In this document: positions 12,864 through 26,822 of the stretch, one piece after another | Layout of the letters: each line of letters starts with the position of its first letter | How positions within the stretch are numbered: the first letter of the stretch is position 1 | Position numbers and translations under genes: made by a program | Source: Glebionis coronaria | Lineage: Eukaryota > Streptophyta > Magnoliopsida > Asterales > Asteraceae | NCBI GenBank assembly: GCA_025667525.1 | Contig: JANFOE010000571.1 | Location: 1 to 64,000 of the forward strand | Direction: 5' to 3' | DNA length: 64,000 nt | The notes under the pieces: generated by a model | Seen by the model: only the letters and a program-made list of their open reading frames with translations | What the model was told of the DNA's origin: nothing | Database searches by the model: none

Positions 12864-12947
12864 AAATATCTAACTGACTTTTGAAAAGTCAAGAAGGAGA
12901 TAAGAGGAACACCATTAACGTCAAGCAAAACACGTTGATCTTGAATA
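12864..12947 (-). pseudogene. Exon-like fragment, unknown protein
   Basis: This minus-strand stretch lies between a TTTTAG acceptor and a GTAAGT donor. One frame is open across it and reads IQDQRVLLDVNGVPLISFL and onward. The family is not recognised. It belongs to the group of same-strand coding fragments between 8.1 and 14.2 kb. Confidence 0.3.
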
Positions 12948-13000
12948 CTAAAATGTTATGTTAACATCATATGTATAATCGGTGGCTGGTTTGGGCGGAC

Positions 13001-13280
13001 ATTGTAGAGGTATCATTGAGGGGTCCAAAACCGATAGGTCCAACATTAGGCGACGGGTGATGCACAAGTGGATTTGTCATCCACCCGGAAAGATTAGGTG
13101 TCAAATGTGTTGGTGCAGCCACTGTATAAACTCCCATTTCATTGTAAAGGTATCATTGATAAGGCCAAAACCAATAGGTCCAGCAGAAGCCGACGGGTGA
13201 TGCACAAGTGGATTTGTCATTCACCCAGCAAGATTAGGTGTCAAAGGTGTTGGTGCAGCCACTGTATAAACTCCCATTTC
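13001..13280 (-). pseudogene. Tandemly duplicated TOPLESS-RELATED-like proline-rich fragment
   Basis: Two adjacent 140-bp units (13001-13140 and 13141-13280) differ at a modest number of positions. On the minus strand each encodes a peptide with the order TPNL(A/S)GWMTNPLVHHPS followed by GPIGFG. This resembles the linker of plant TOPLESS-RELATED corepressors (TPR1/TPR4 type), where a LAGWM.NP..HP..SAGPIG pattern precedes the WD40 repeats. In the second unit the Trp codon of GWM is TGA, so that copy cannot be read through. No LisH, CTLH or WD40 sequence was found nearby, so this is an isolated fragment. The assignment rests on remembered family sequence. Confidence 0.55.
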
Positions 13281-13299
13281 ATCTCAAAATACATCAGAA

Positions 13300-13960
13300 A
13301 TCATTTCTTATATCAGGTGATACAACAGCAAAGGTTTTAGTATCCTGGTTTTCTTGTGACCAATGAATTCACAGACTCAAATTCGGCATCATGTCTCGAT
13401 GAAGTCTTGATTCTTAATTCAGTGGATATATCAACCATTTCAAAATCCTTATTCCGACTCCTTTTGACTGAATAAACTTCCATTGCACCTCAAGATACAT
13501 CAGAAATTTTAGAATCAATATTCTGAATTTCTGTGTCATCTTCAGATGCAAAATTAGTTTTGAGTTCCTCATTTTGGGTCCCTAAGTTCACATACTCGAA
13601 TACTGAATCACGTCTAGATAAAGAATTAGTACCTCTTAAATCAGAAGTTTTAGGATCCTCATTCTGACTCCTAGATTCGTGTGACTGAATTTTTATGTCA
13701 TCTCTAGACGAAGATCCTGTCTCGAATCCAGCGATGTGGCAACAGTAGTTTTAAACTTTTAGTAGCCTCATTTTCTTGTGTATTTGCCTTCTCAGGGTGA
13801 GATTCTGCATCATGTCTAGATAAAGAATCAATTCTTGAATCGGAGAGTAAAGCAGCAGTTTTAGAATCCTCATTCCGGGTTGCTGACTAAACTTTTGTGT
13901 CATCTCCAGATGAACAATCCTTGTTCAAATCAATAAAATAAACCTTTGCAAATAAAATAA
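13300..13960 (-). pseudogene. Decayed coding repeats with SRHDAE motif
   Basis: On the minus strand at least three diverged units of roughly 65 codons can be read. Each follows the order (R)NEDxKT, then SRHDAE or SRRDSV, then a TQNE-like segment, then DDT. The units run at about 13860-13740, 13740-13490 and 13480-13310. Frame changes and stops separate them, so no continuous protein is encoded. The repeated order shows that the region once encoded, or derives from, a repetitive acidic/serine-rich protein. The family is unknown. It adjoins the TOPLESS-like fragment on the same strand. Confidence 0.45.
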
Positions 13961-13999
13961 TATAAATGTCCATAATGTCAAGTCTCCCTAACAGACCAC

Positions 14000-14170
14000 A
14001 CCAATCAGATAGCTTCTTCCAAATTTCCATTATTTAGAGAAATAGGTGGACATCTTATGTTAACATCATATGAATCGTCAGGGTGGTCTCTGTCAACATC
14101 AGGACTGCTCCTTTGCAACAACGCGAATATTGTTATTAGTCAATTCAACATCACCCGCTCTTTCTCTTGT
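14000..14170 (-). pseudogene. Exon-like fragments, unknown protein
   Basis: On the minus strand a short open stretch (RAGDVELTNNNIRVVAKEQS) is followed by another in a different frame (DVDRDHPDDSYDVNIR and onward). The DNA word TTATGTTAACATCATATG here (about 14056-14073) recurs at about 12957-12974, also in a potential YDVNI-coding context, pointing to an internal duplication. The family is not recognised. Confidence 0.3.
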
Positions 14171-14339
14171 ATTTAACATATATGTTATTCTTGGTCACAC
14201 ATCTAATCTCATATAATCATAATCAGAGTCACTTCAGAGAGCTATACTATTGCGTTTGGATCATCGTGTGCGTAATCCACAAATTGGAAAAAGAACAAAT
14301 GTGCGTTTAGTTCCATAATCATCAAAGCATACCTACAAG

Positions 14340-14724
14340 CATGTTTTGGCTCAATAAGTTATAGTAGCTTGTGTCATATTGAATCGGGTTTTACATTTCG
14401 AAAACCCGGCTAGACCCGTCGGGTTTGGGATGACGTGGGTCAACCCGATTCTCGAGACCCGACTGGATTTTTTTTGGGTTTAAAAGAAATGTAAATGTTA
14501 CGTTTCTTTGACGGAATTTTATGTTTACATATTATATTTGTTGGTAAATAGTTTATATGTTTAATATAAGGAATTTTTCATGGTTTTTATATATAATTTT
14601 GTTAATTATTAAAAAAATGGAAAACAAATATTTTTTTAGAAATCGGGTTGATCTGAGCCGACGTGGGTTGACCCTGACGCGATGACTTTACCGAGTCGAT
14701 TTAAAAACCGATTTTCAAAACATT
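14340..14724 (+). repeat. MITE-like GACCCGGG-rich element, copy 2
   Basis: This sequence aligns with 1198-1592 over most of its length. Shared landmarks are the CCCGTCGGGTTT block, the AT-rich centre containing ATGGTTTTTATA and TTTTGTTAATTATTAAAAAA, and the terminal TTCAAAACATTAATTTT. The first 50 bases have diverged. It is in the same orientation as copy 1. Confidence 0.55.
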
Positions 14725-17154
<2,430 letters not shown>

Positions 17155-17278
17155 TAAAATGAGAAGGGTGGTTAAAATTAAAAGTCTAGGAAGGCTTCCT
17201 ATGCTGCCACGTGTCCACCCTCCACCGAATTTTTAATTTATATAGCCAGGGGTATTTTCATCAATTAATACACTAGGC

Positions 17279-17284
17279 TATATA
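17279..17284 (+). promoter_or_regulatory. Candidate TATA box of the FAR1-like gene
   Basis: GGCTATATATACCC lies about 220 bp upstream of the first ATG. It is followed by a pyrimidine-rich leader (17310-17350) and by three imperfect copies of an AACAACCA..CCGCC..CTTCTCC unit (about 17380-17485) in the presumed 5' UTR. Confidence 0.5.
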
Positions 17285-19177
17285 TACCCGAAACAAACAC
17301 ATTCCATCTCATTCTTGTTTTGTTCTTTTTTTTCTTCGTCTCTTTCTTTCCCTCGACAACGATCACTGTAACAACCCTAACAACCAATCCCCGCCACTTC
17401 TCCACCATTAACAACCAATCACCGCCCCTTCTCCAACACTAACCACCACTCACCGCCGCTTCTCCACCATTAATAACCACTCGCCGATAATTGAATAAGA
17501 TGTCTGTTAGTACAACTATCAATAACAATTGTTCTAAATCAACCGTTGATGATTGTTCTACATCAACGAGTAATAATTGTTCTACATCACGATCTAATTC
17601 GATTGCAGCTGATAATGAGGGTAACATGTTAATTTTTCAGTTAATTCAGTAGATTTTTTTTGTTTACATGTTTTTTGTTATATTTTTAGTTTTGTGTATG
17701 TTTATAATGTTTAGTTAGGCTTTTGATCGGTTTACATCTGATGTTTAGGCGTTGTTATGATTTTTATAGATTTCTGATAATTGATGCATATAGTTAAACA
17801 AATTGATGCAGTAGATGTCTCAGACATGATTATTTTAGTTTAGGTTTTCATGAGGTTACTACTATAGGTTTATAGAGTTTTCTTAGGCTTCGTGAAATTT
17901 TGGTTGATTTAAAACACTGTTCAACTCTAGGCTTAATGACGTTTTTGATGATATAAAGTAGTGAGGTTAGAACTACTATAGGTTTAATGACGTTTGAACT
18001 TAAATCATGAAGTTTTTGATGATTATTTGAGTGGAGGATTCTGATTTGTGTAACTTGATGATTCTGTTATAGTGAATTAGTGGACCGGTATAATGACGTT
18101 TGACCTAATGTTTTTAGATTTACTTTTGATAGTAGCTTAGGTGTTGAGCAGGATTTAGTAGAATTGTAATTTTTGAACTGAATACTAGAATGCAGATGAG
18201 AGCTTCATAATGATGTTTTTGTCAATAGGAGATTGAATAGTAGATTTAAGAGTATACTACTGATAACAAATTTTCTTACCCGCATATACGTAGGAATAAG
18301 GATATTGGAGCCATTGCTTCAATTTAAGATGTTAGTAGATGAAATTCAGCTTATTAGTAGTTGAGATATTGGAGGTGATCTATTTTTAGTTAAATCGGAT
18401 TTTGGAGCTTATCGAGTACCCTATTGTTAAGTCTAAAGTTAACCCCATTGCACCTAGTTGAGAAGTATTCCTGCTGTTAGTGTTCATCTTTAGTAATATT
18501 GCTTGATTTTCATATCTCTGGTTAGATAGTGATTTCTGTGTGATTACTTTCTTGCTGTGTCATTATTATTGTTGAATCTTGAAATTTTTGTGCGAGTAAT
18601 TATAGAGCATAAAAACTACTAGGATTGCTTATTGATAATTCCAAACAGCACAAAAAAATACGCAACTAATAATACAGTTCACACAAAAAAAACTTTTAAG
18701 AGAATGGGTGGGCGGCAGGTTATTGGTCAACTGAGTAATTCCAATGTTTAGCTATTCAGCTTATGTTGGTAGAATAAGCTAAAAAAACATTGGTAAATAA
18801 GCTCTTAGCATTTGCTCTCCCAGATAAGCCACACAAAAACATTGGAACTGTAAGACTGAAAAGGGTTTTTTGATTTATGAATGATGTGGATGTGTTCAGC
18901 CTGTTGATCATAAACTTGATTATTTCGCCATTTTTGGTTTGTAAGTTGCTTTTTTAGATGTTGTGATTTTTTTTATTATGAAATGCTGATGAATAAGTTA
19001 GGATTGTGATTGAATTGGTGACTAGACAATTGACTAAAATCTAAGTTTTCCCTTTTTCTTTGTTGAGTGACATGCGAAAAAATGTCAAATAGGGGCACGA
19101 TACTTTGTTTTTAATGATGTGCCATTTTACCTGCGTGAAATGTTACCTGGTAAAAAGCTGAAAGTTAAATTATGAAA

Positions 19178-19475
19178 GGGGTGTTTGGTTTGGCTAATTT
19201 TGGGGTTTATGGGCTTATGGGAATTTATGTCTATTTGCTTATTCATTTATAAAACGTGTGATGATAATGTTGGATCTAATTCATTTATAAAACTTGTGAT
19301 GTTAAATATTTAAGTAAAAGGGTAATTTTAAGTTCAGTTAAAAATATATAATTAGCAATTCCATAGCTCCTTATCAGAATCTGCTAGATAAGCAGAAGTA
19401 GTTTGGATGACACGATTCTGGTTCTGCTTAAAAATATGAAGAAAAGAAGAAAAAATAAGCAATCCTAAACACCCC
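19178..19475. mobile_element. MITE in FAR1-like intron 1
   Basis: The stretch opens GGGGTGTTTGG and closes CCTAAACACCCC, matching terminal inverted repeats of the kind found in many plant MITEs. It is about 300 bp long and non-coding. The flanks (TTATGAAA / TTAAGATT) do not give a convincing target-site duplication, so hAT or Harbinger origin is undecided. Confidence 0.5.
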
Positions 19476-19518
19476 TTAAGATTTGCTTATTTTGTTAGTA
19501 AAATGCAATAATACTTAG

Positions 19519-19666
19519 AGCTTGCAGCGTGCTTGCAGCTGGCTTGCAGCAGGCTTGCAGCGGACTTGCAGTGGGCTTGCAGCGAGCTTGTAGTGGGCTT
19601 GCAGAGAGCTTGCAGCGGGCTTGCAGCGGGCTTGCAGCGAGCTTGCAGCGGGCTTGCAGCGGGCTT
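19519..19666. repeat. 11-bp minisatellite in FAR1-like intron 1
   Basis: GGGCTTGCAGC and close variants (GAGCTTGCAGC, GGACTTGCAGT) repeat about 13 times. The repeat makes open frames on both strands that look like Cys/Ala/Leu-rich peptides; these are artefacts. Confidence 0.9.
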
Positions 19667-21633
19667 AATAGTTGATGATATAAGCCACTGTTCCAAAAAA
19701 GTTTCCAACGGGCTTTATAGTTGTTGATTATGTGTAGGTTACGTTTAGGCTAAATTATGTTATGTGTAGAAGTTTATACCGTGATGCACTTAATTTATAT
19801 CATTGATGCATTAACTATTCATTTTGTTTTTAAACATACAGATTTTGAGATTGTTCATGTCAAGGATCATGTTGGCTATTATACTTGTGATGATGATGGA
19901 AACAGGATGTGGTTTCCAGATAAAGATATTGGCGCTGTACCTTTAGAAGGTGCTAAGTTTGTGTCTTTTGATTAAGCTTATGATTTCTATAAGGATTATG
20001 GTAAAAGGGCCGGTTTTGATGTTAGAAAGGGTGGGCATTATAAACCTTAAGATGGTGAACCACCAAGCTTGAAGTGGTTTGTATGTTCAAAAGAAGGTAT
20101 CAATCCTGAACCTAAAGAGGCTGCTAATAAGCCTAAGGAGGTTATATCTGACGCTAGTGACTTTACTACGGATGAGAATGTTGAAGTAAAGCATACAAGG
20201 AATCGAGGCTCTAGTAGATGTGGTTGTTTGGCTAAAATTCGTATTAAGAAGATTCCAGGAGGTCTTTATAGAGTGTACACTTTTATAGAAGGACACAACC
20301 ATCCTCTGGTAGCCGAAAAGGATATGATATTCATGAAGAGTTCTCAGGAATCGGGATTCACAAAGCAACATTTTCTGTTTCAGGCTTCTAATGCTAATTT
20401 TGGTCCTTCTACGGGGTTTAAATTGTTGAAATAGTTGTGTGGTGGTTTCGATCGAATTGGATCTACAGTGGTTGACTGTAAGAATTTGAAGAAGAAAGTG
20501 AACTTGTTTCTTCGTGATCGTGATGCACATATGGCCGTTGAGAAACTTTTGAGCAAAAAGTTGCATTCGCCAGGATTCTATGTTGAATACAAAACAGGTA
20601 ATGCAGTTCATTTTTGTGTTTTGATGCAGTTCATACAACATTTTATTTTCTATTAGTTTCTTATTTAATTTTTTTTTAGGTGTTGACGATAAATTGGTTG
20701 GTCTTTTTTGGGCTGATGAGCAAGCAATTAAGGACTATGGTGTTTTCGGTGATATCGTCTCATTTGATGCTACTTTTCGTTCTAACAAGTATATTCTATC
20801 TTAATTCTCTATCAAAAAATTTAATCGTGTTTTACAGCTTTATTTAGTATTTTAGTTTATTTCTTTGTATATTAAAATGTAGGTACAAGATGATGTTCGT
20901 CCCTTTTACCGGCATTAATCATCACAACCGCTGTATAACCTTCGCTGCGGGTTTACTATCTAATGAATCGGTTGGTGCTTACCAATGGCTACTTGAACAA
21001 TTCAAAAAGGCGTTTGGTACAGATCCACAAGTTGTAATTACCGATCAGGACCCGTCTATAAAGATCGTAGTACCAGAATACTTCCCAAATACTATACATC
21101 GTTTTTGTATGTGGCATAGCATGCAAAAGTTGGTTACAAAGGTATGTTCTCACTTGTCTGTTGTAAAACATTACTGTCCTAGTTTACCTTTTTTTGGCTT
21201 TGTTTCTCGTGCACGTTTTAAGCGACTCAGTGATCAACATGGAAAATTGTTTTGGTTTCTTAAAGTATCTATTACTGTTTATTTGTTTTTTTCAAATTAA
21301 TGCACTATCTATACACTGTGATGCAGTATTTTTTAAAGTCATGTTTTTAGAGCTAGAGTTGTTTGGAAATTTTTTATATTAATGCACTATATTTATACTT
21401 TAATGCAGTAGTTTTATAAATTTATGAATTTTCAGGTGGGGACTTCAATCTGCAAAAACACAAATTTCAAACGGCGTATATGTGATATAGTTTGGACCGA
21501 TCAGATTTTGCCTTTTGAATTTGAAGCAGAGTGGGAACGTATGATTGAGGATTTCCAACTTGGTGATAACAAATGGTTACAAGATATGTTTGACCTACGG
21601 GAAAGCTGGATCCCGGCATACTTGCGTGATGTG

Positions 21634-22306
21634 TGTAACACCCCCAAATTTATACAACTCAATACAGCGGAAGACTAGTTGGTGTTACGGGATAGCACAT
21701 TACTCACATCATAGACAACGCATAAAAATCGCGTCGTTTATTAATAAAGCATTTCCATTCATAAATATCAAAGTTACATAGGTCCCAAGTCATAATCATT
21801 TCATACAATTTTACAAAAGATTTGAATGGAAATTGTTATTTAAGTGCAGGCCATGAATTCTTTGTCGTCTTCCCGAGAATTACCTTCAAGTACCTGAGAT
21901 AAAACATGTTAAAAGAAAAGGTCAGCGATAACGCCGAGTGAATTCATAGAGTTTAATAAAATCCATTAATATAATATCAGTATAAAATTATTACTGAAAA
22001 TCATTTTGTACAAATCATTTTAATAGGCCATAAAATAGCCAAAGTCATTTTATACAAATCTTCATCAAAATCATAATATAGGCATTTGCCTTAAAAATCA
22101 TTATACGAGCCACTGTCGTAAAAACATCATACAATATGTCTTATGACGTTGTATGAAAATAAAAACCGTTATATGAATATGGTTATGAAAACCAAAACAC
22201 GAAAATAATATTAATAGTATGACCCTGTATTGCTAGTCAGGCAATACATCGTAATTCGGTGCGTCTATTAGTATTTCGTTAATTGGATTATTATAAGCCG
22301 CATGAC
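21634..22306 (-). repeat. Element C 3' LTR, distal part (LTR terminus)
   Basis: The plus strand begins TGTAACACCCCC, the reverse complement of the LTR end seen in element D at 58859-58870. The segment aligns with D's LTR (about 58200-58870) at high identity. It is the 3' terminal part of a minus-strand LTR whose remainder lies at 38411-41166 beyond inserted element A. The FAR1-like exon 5 stops exactly at 21633. Confidence 0.85.
22302..22306. repeat. Target-site duplication of element A, left
   Basis: ATGAC here precedes the TG of element A and recurs at 38406-38410 after its terminal CA. In element D's LTR the corresponding uninterrupted sequence holds a single ATGAC (reverse strand, about 58198-58202), which confirms the empty site. 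Confidence 0.95.
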
Positions 22307-25300
22307 TGATGAGATGGCATTTATACATGATCTCATCGTTCTTTTCGAGCTTTAAATGCTTAAAAATGTCATAAAATACCATATATACGCTTGTGTTTGT
22401 TTACTTGTGTATTTTAGGTATGGATATCGTGAAAAAGACAAAAGATCACAAGTTACAAGGAAAAACGGACACGAGAAACGAAGCCGTACAAAGAACCGGG
22501 CCCTAATCATGGAATTCTCAACAAATACCTTTGAAGACTTAAAGACAAACAAGATTGATCCTCATTTATTGAAGAAATGACACTTAAAACCCTTGTATAT
22601 TAATAATTACAAGTTTGGTCCCTTAAGTTTGTCAAAATTACACAAATGGTCCTTCAACTTTGAAGAAATGGCAAGATTGGTCCCTCAACAATTCCAAATT
22701 GTCAGTTATGGTCCCTCATCAAGCCAAAGATACATTGAAGACCTTTGAAGATCAAGAATGTCCAAGATCGGCCCTTGAAATATGCAAAAGTGTAAAAAAT
22801 AACCCTTGATAACCTTTTTCCAAAGTTTGTGCCAAAACTGCCAAGTGGTGAAAGTTATTAACAAAGGAAATACGTTTTTGTGGCTGAATTGCTTGATATA
22901 CCAAAAATCCCAAAACACAAGGGCTAAATGTGTGCATTTGAAACATTCAAACAAGAAATGCGCCAAACAACTCCACTTCCCCCAAAAACGGATCAAAAGG
23001 TGTTACTGTTCACCTTTTCACCCCCATAAATTACTCACTTAAAACAAAGGGTAAATCCCAATTACCCTGGCACATGTGTGATTCACACATGCAGAAACAC
23101 ATCCCACACACAAAACCCTCAACCCCATTACCCAAAGGACCCCACCATTCAACACGTCACCCAATCAAAATGCAACTTACTCTCCAAGCAATCTGACGTG
23201 TCCAAATCAACAGCCAAGGTTCCTTGCTTCACCCCAAAGCTATTATAAACGGTTTGGATCACTTTGGACAGCTCATCAACAACAAACGCACTCAAGGACT
23301 CAAGGGCATTTTAGAGAAATCACATCTAGGGTTTATGAATAGTGTAGCCAGGCATTTACCTATAAAAGGAGACCTCAACATGTGAGAGTCCCTTTGTTCC
23401 AGATTTTAGCTTTAAATCTTTGTAATTCCTTTTTATGAAATAAAGTTTGAATTTCTTAAAATTTTGAGTTCTAATATGTTATTTATAAAAGTTTGGTGTT
23501 TGATAAGCTAAAATCTGAGTTCCATTATCTTGTTTGAATGTTTTTGAGGCAAGGTTTTAAGTGATAAAGCTTGTGCATCTAAAATCAGAAAGTTGGCATT
23601 ATTTTGATCTCACCTTGTGGTTTGTTCTTCTTAGCAGCTTGGAAGCTGGTACTTGTTCTGCTAGTACCTAAGCTCAAACAATCCAGGGCCTGGATGTAGG
23701 TCTTGGAGGTTTGCATCCTTCTCCCTTTTCATTTTCTCTTTTATTTTTCTGAATTTGGTGATTATTGCATGTTTATGCTTGAATCTGTGGTATTGTGGTT
23801 GATTATTGTTGATTTGGCTTGGTTTGATGTTATTGAGGTGTTATTAATCTGATTTGTGGGTAAAATCTGCATGAGCCTTTGAAAAATTGTGAAAACAAGT
23901 TTTAAAAGGGTGTTTGGGTTTACTACATAAGTTAGGATTGTGGTTTGTTAAGTGCTTGTTTTGTGTAAGCAAGTGTTGGTACCCGCTTGTTAGGTGTATT
24001 TGTTCATCTGTTTGCATGTTTTGTGGGTTTGATCACATAGATTCATTCTTTGGCTATAAAATCTTCAAAACTTGGTAAAATTGGCTAGGATTTTGAGGAC
24101 ACCTAGATCTAGGCTTAGGCTAGGGCTAACAAGTGCTAAATCTGAGTTAATCACACCAGGGAAGAAGGATTTGAGGCTTGAAATTGGATCAAGTGTCAAG
24201 TAGTTCAGCAAAACTTGTCTGCATATTGTTCATTGTTCATCAGAAACATTTTTTGCTTTGATCTTGTTGATTTCTTTGATTCAGTGTTTGATTCTTATTG
24301 CTTTGTGTTTGTTCTTAGTTTATATAGCTTGTGTATGCATCCTGTTAAGTTTGGTTGGCTTATTGTGGCTAAATCTGCTTATTAAGTGCTTAACTGCTTA
24401 TTTCCATATCTGGTGCATATCTGGTAACTGTTTGGCTTATTGTGGCTTATTGTGTGAACCAATTTGTGATTTTCTTGTTGCTATTGACTCCTTGTGATTC
24501 ACTGATCACAAGGGTGCCTTTGTTTCCAATTGAATCAAACTAGAACTCTCAAATAAGCTTGGTCAAATAGTCAAAGCAGTGGGAACTCCTTTCCCCTGCT
24601 AGTTACCACTGATAGTGTAAACTTGGGTTCAGCTTATCAATAAGCTATAATAGCTTATTCCAACCTGCAACAACTTTGTTTTTGTAATAGGTGCTCATAT
24701 TTTGACCCATTTGTTCATACTGGAGCATTTGGGTGGTTGACTTTAGGGTTTGACTAGAAAACCAACTCCTTTGACTTTTACATAAGTTCATTTGTGCTTA
24801 TTCTGGCTTATTGGTTGTGCTTATGGGATTTTTGTTGATTGATTTTGCTTATTGAGTCCATTTGAAAGCTTTTGCAAGTTGAATCAAGTCCTGAGGTGCC
24901 CTAAATCTCTAAAACGACTATTTTGTCTTTTAGTGAAATTTTTCTTTGCCTATTTCTGGCTTATTGAGTGAGCTTTTTCAAAAATTCTTTTTACAGATCT
25001 CATAAGCATCCCAAAAGAAGGTTGTGTGTCAAATTATAGCTTATGGCATTAACTTATGGCTTAATGGGCTGAAAAGCCCAATAAGAATAAGCTGAGTGTT
25101 AAATAAGCTGTGATAAGCTCATTTTCAGCTTTTGGGCCTTTAGAGTTTTGTTCTTCGAATTGAATTTTAAGTCAGATAGGGCTTTTCCAAGTCAATTGGG
25201 CCAAGTTTGATTTTTTGGGCCCAAAAGCCCAATTTGGTTGACTGTTTTTGGTTTTGGCCCATTTGAGGGCCCGATAGGGGTATTTTGGTAATTTCACTTT

Positions 25301-26069
25301 GATTTTCTGATTATTTAGGTTAAAATAAACTAGTTTGCAAGTTTTTAGAATTTTTTATAATTTTTGGATTTTTTAAAATTATTTTATTATTATTTTATTA
25401 TTATTTTTAAAATTTCACTTTTTCCAACTTTTTACATTTTTCTTAGGTTTAAAACATTAAAATAGGAATTTAGCAACTTTCAGAATAATTTTATCTCTTT
25501 TAGATTAATTTTTATAATTATTTTAAATTTTAATAATTTTTAAATCATTTTAAATAGTTTTTATTAGTTTTAAAATTTCTAAAAATAGTTTTTAATCTTT
25601 TTAGGTTATTTTAGAGGTTTACCAATTGAAAAATCTTTATTTGGGCTTTTTGATAATTTATTTTATTTTTAGGGCTTTAATTAGCATTTAAAAATTGAAT
25701 ATTTAATTATTTAAAAGGTTTGAAAAAGTTTTGATCATTGGTAAACTCTTAGTTTATTTAATTTGATTTTTGGTGAATTTTTGGTAATTTTTAGAATTTA
25801 TTTTTATTTTTGTGGTTTTTAAAGTTCTACGTCTTAACTTTCTAGTAGTGTTTATTTTTATTTTTTCGTCTTCGTCATCTTCTTTTCTCATCCCCTTCTA
25901 AACCAATCATTAATCACAAACATTTAACAAATTTCTTACACACATATACCTCCTTGGGAAACGAACTTTGAATTCATAAGGGTCATTAGTGCTTGATTTT
26001 CCTAAATCATCACTCGATACTTTCCCTATTTACCCTCTTTTCCTAAAGTGTGGTAAAACTCTACAATCA
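22307..26069 (+). repeat. Element A 5' LTR
   Basis: It starts TGATGAGATGGC and ends CTACAATCA. A TATA box lies at 23361 and an AATAAA at 23439-23444, so U3 is about 1.05 kb and R-U5 about 2.7 kb, unusually long. The distal half contains many GCTTATT/AATAAGC words and then long T-rich stretches (25320-25850). Confidence 0.95.
23361..23368 (+). promoter_or_regulatory. TATA box of element A LTR
   Basis: CCTATAAAAGGAGACC is followed by a transcript-start-like region and an AATAAA about 75 bp downstream. The same arrangement occurs in the 3' LTR at 35709. Confidence 0.7.
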
Positions 26070-26073
26070 ATTT

Positions 26074-26091
26074 TGGCGCCGCTGCCGGGGA
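26074..26091 (+). other. Primer binding site of element A (tRNA-Asp type)
   Basis: TGGCGCCGCTGCCGGGGA starts four bases after the LTR end and is nearly complementary to the 3' end of plant tRNA-Asp, the usual Athila primer. A 730-bp leader follows before gag. Confidence 0.85.
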
Positions 26092-26822
26092 GGTGTGTCG
26101 TGATTAATTTGCATTGTTGTTTTTAATATTAACCATATATAGTATTTGTATTAGTAGAACTCTACTAATACGTATTATCGGTTTTCTTGGTTTTTCTTGT
26201 ACAAATATTATTACTATATTGTATTAAGTATCACAATAAAATTACAATATCTCCAAAAGTGTGAAAACACAACCTTAATTGGGATTTCATCACTCAATTA
26301 TTGTATTCGAATCTCAAACAAAAAGAAAAAGGCAAAAATAGATAAATACTTTCGTGAAGCTCGATTTGAAAGATACAAACTATAAGGTGGGTATAAGGCG
26401 GGTATTATAAAATATACCCTAAGGAAAAAGGCTCTTAAGTGCTTCGCGCCGCCTCGTTTCCCCGCTTGCTTGTGAGTATTTTGAGATTGAAGGCCAATCG
26501 AGGGTTTTGCCGCCCAAAGTATTATTACGTATAGTATATTTGCTTGGTTTCTTTGTGATTAAAACCTCTTGAACAATTTGGTTTTCACCAAAGTTCTAAA
26601 GTCATTCGAAGGCGTTCACTCCACGTGATCATTTTCATTCCTTTGAGGCTTCTTTAATCAAGAGTTTGATTCGAGGAGAGATTTTGTAGATTGTTGTCTA
26701 CAAAGATACACCAAAATCCAAAAAATTAAATATCATCAAAAACACAAAAAAAAAAAAAATTGAAAATTCACAAAACACCCAAAAGAATCTTCTTTGCTCA
26801 CCTCCCATTCTTCGTGAAGTTT

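Larger units (their letters stand above)
17500..21633 (+). pseudogene. FAR1-RELATED SEQUENCE / MULE transposase-derived gene, broken
   Basis: Exons read as 17500-17620, 19842-20597, 20680-20788, 20883-21141 and 21436-21633, all with GT/AG borders and consistent phase. Exon 2 encodes the FAR1 DNA-binding zinc finger (VCSKEG, CGCLAKI and EGHNHPL supply the Cys and His ligands). Exons 3-4 encode the MULE transposase core, with FDATFRSNK (first Asp), TDQDPSI (second Asp) and the HRFCMWH motif. Exon 5 continues into the WLQDMF/WIPAYLRDV region. Family members are plant nuclear transcription factors descended from Mutator-like transposases. Exon 2 has in-frame stops at 19973-19975, 20048-20050 and 20432-20434. 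The gene ends abruptly where element C begins; the SWIM zinc finger and C-terminus are not present. The first intron (2.2 kb) holds a MITE and a minisatellite. Confidence 0.85.

Noticed and set aside
19487..19727. Cys/Ala/Leu-rich frames on both strands
   Set aside because: They come from the 11-bp minisatellite in an intron.
22352..23042. Small open frames in the LTR of element A (repeated at 34700-35596)
   Set aside because: They occur in U3 of both LTRs, on both strands, with no family match; chance frames.
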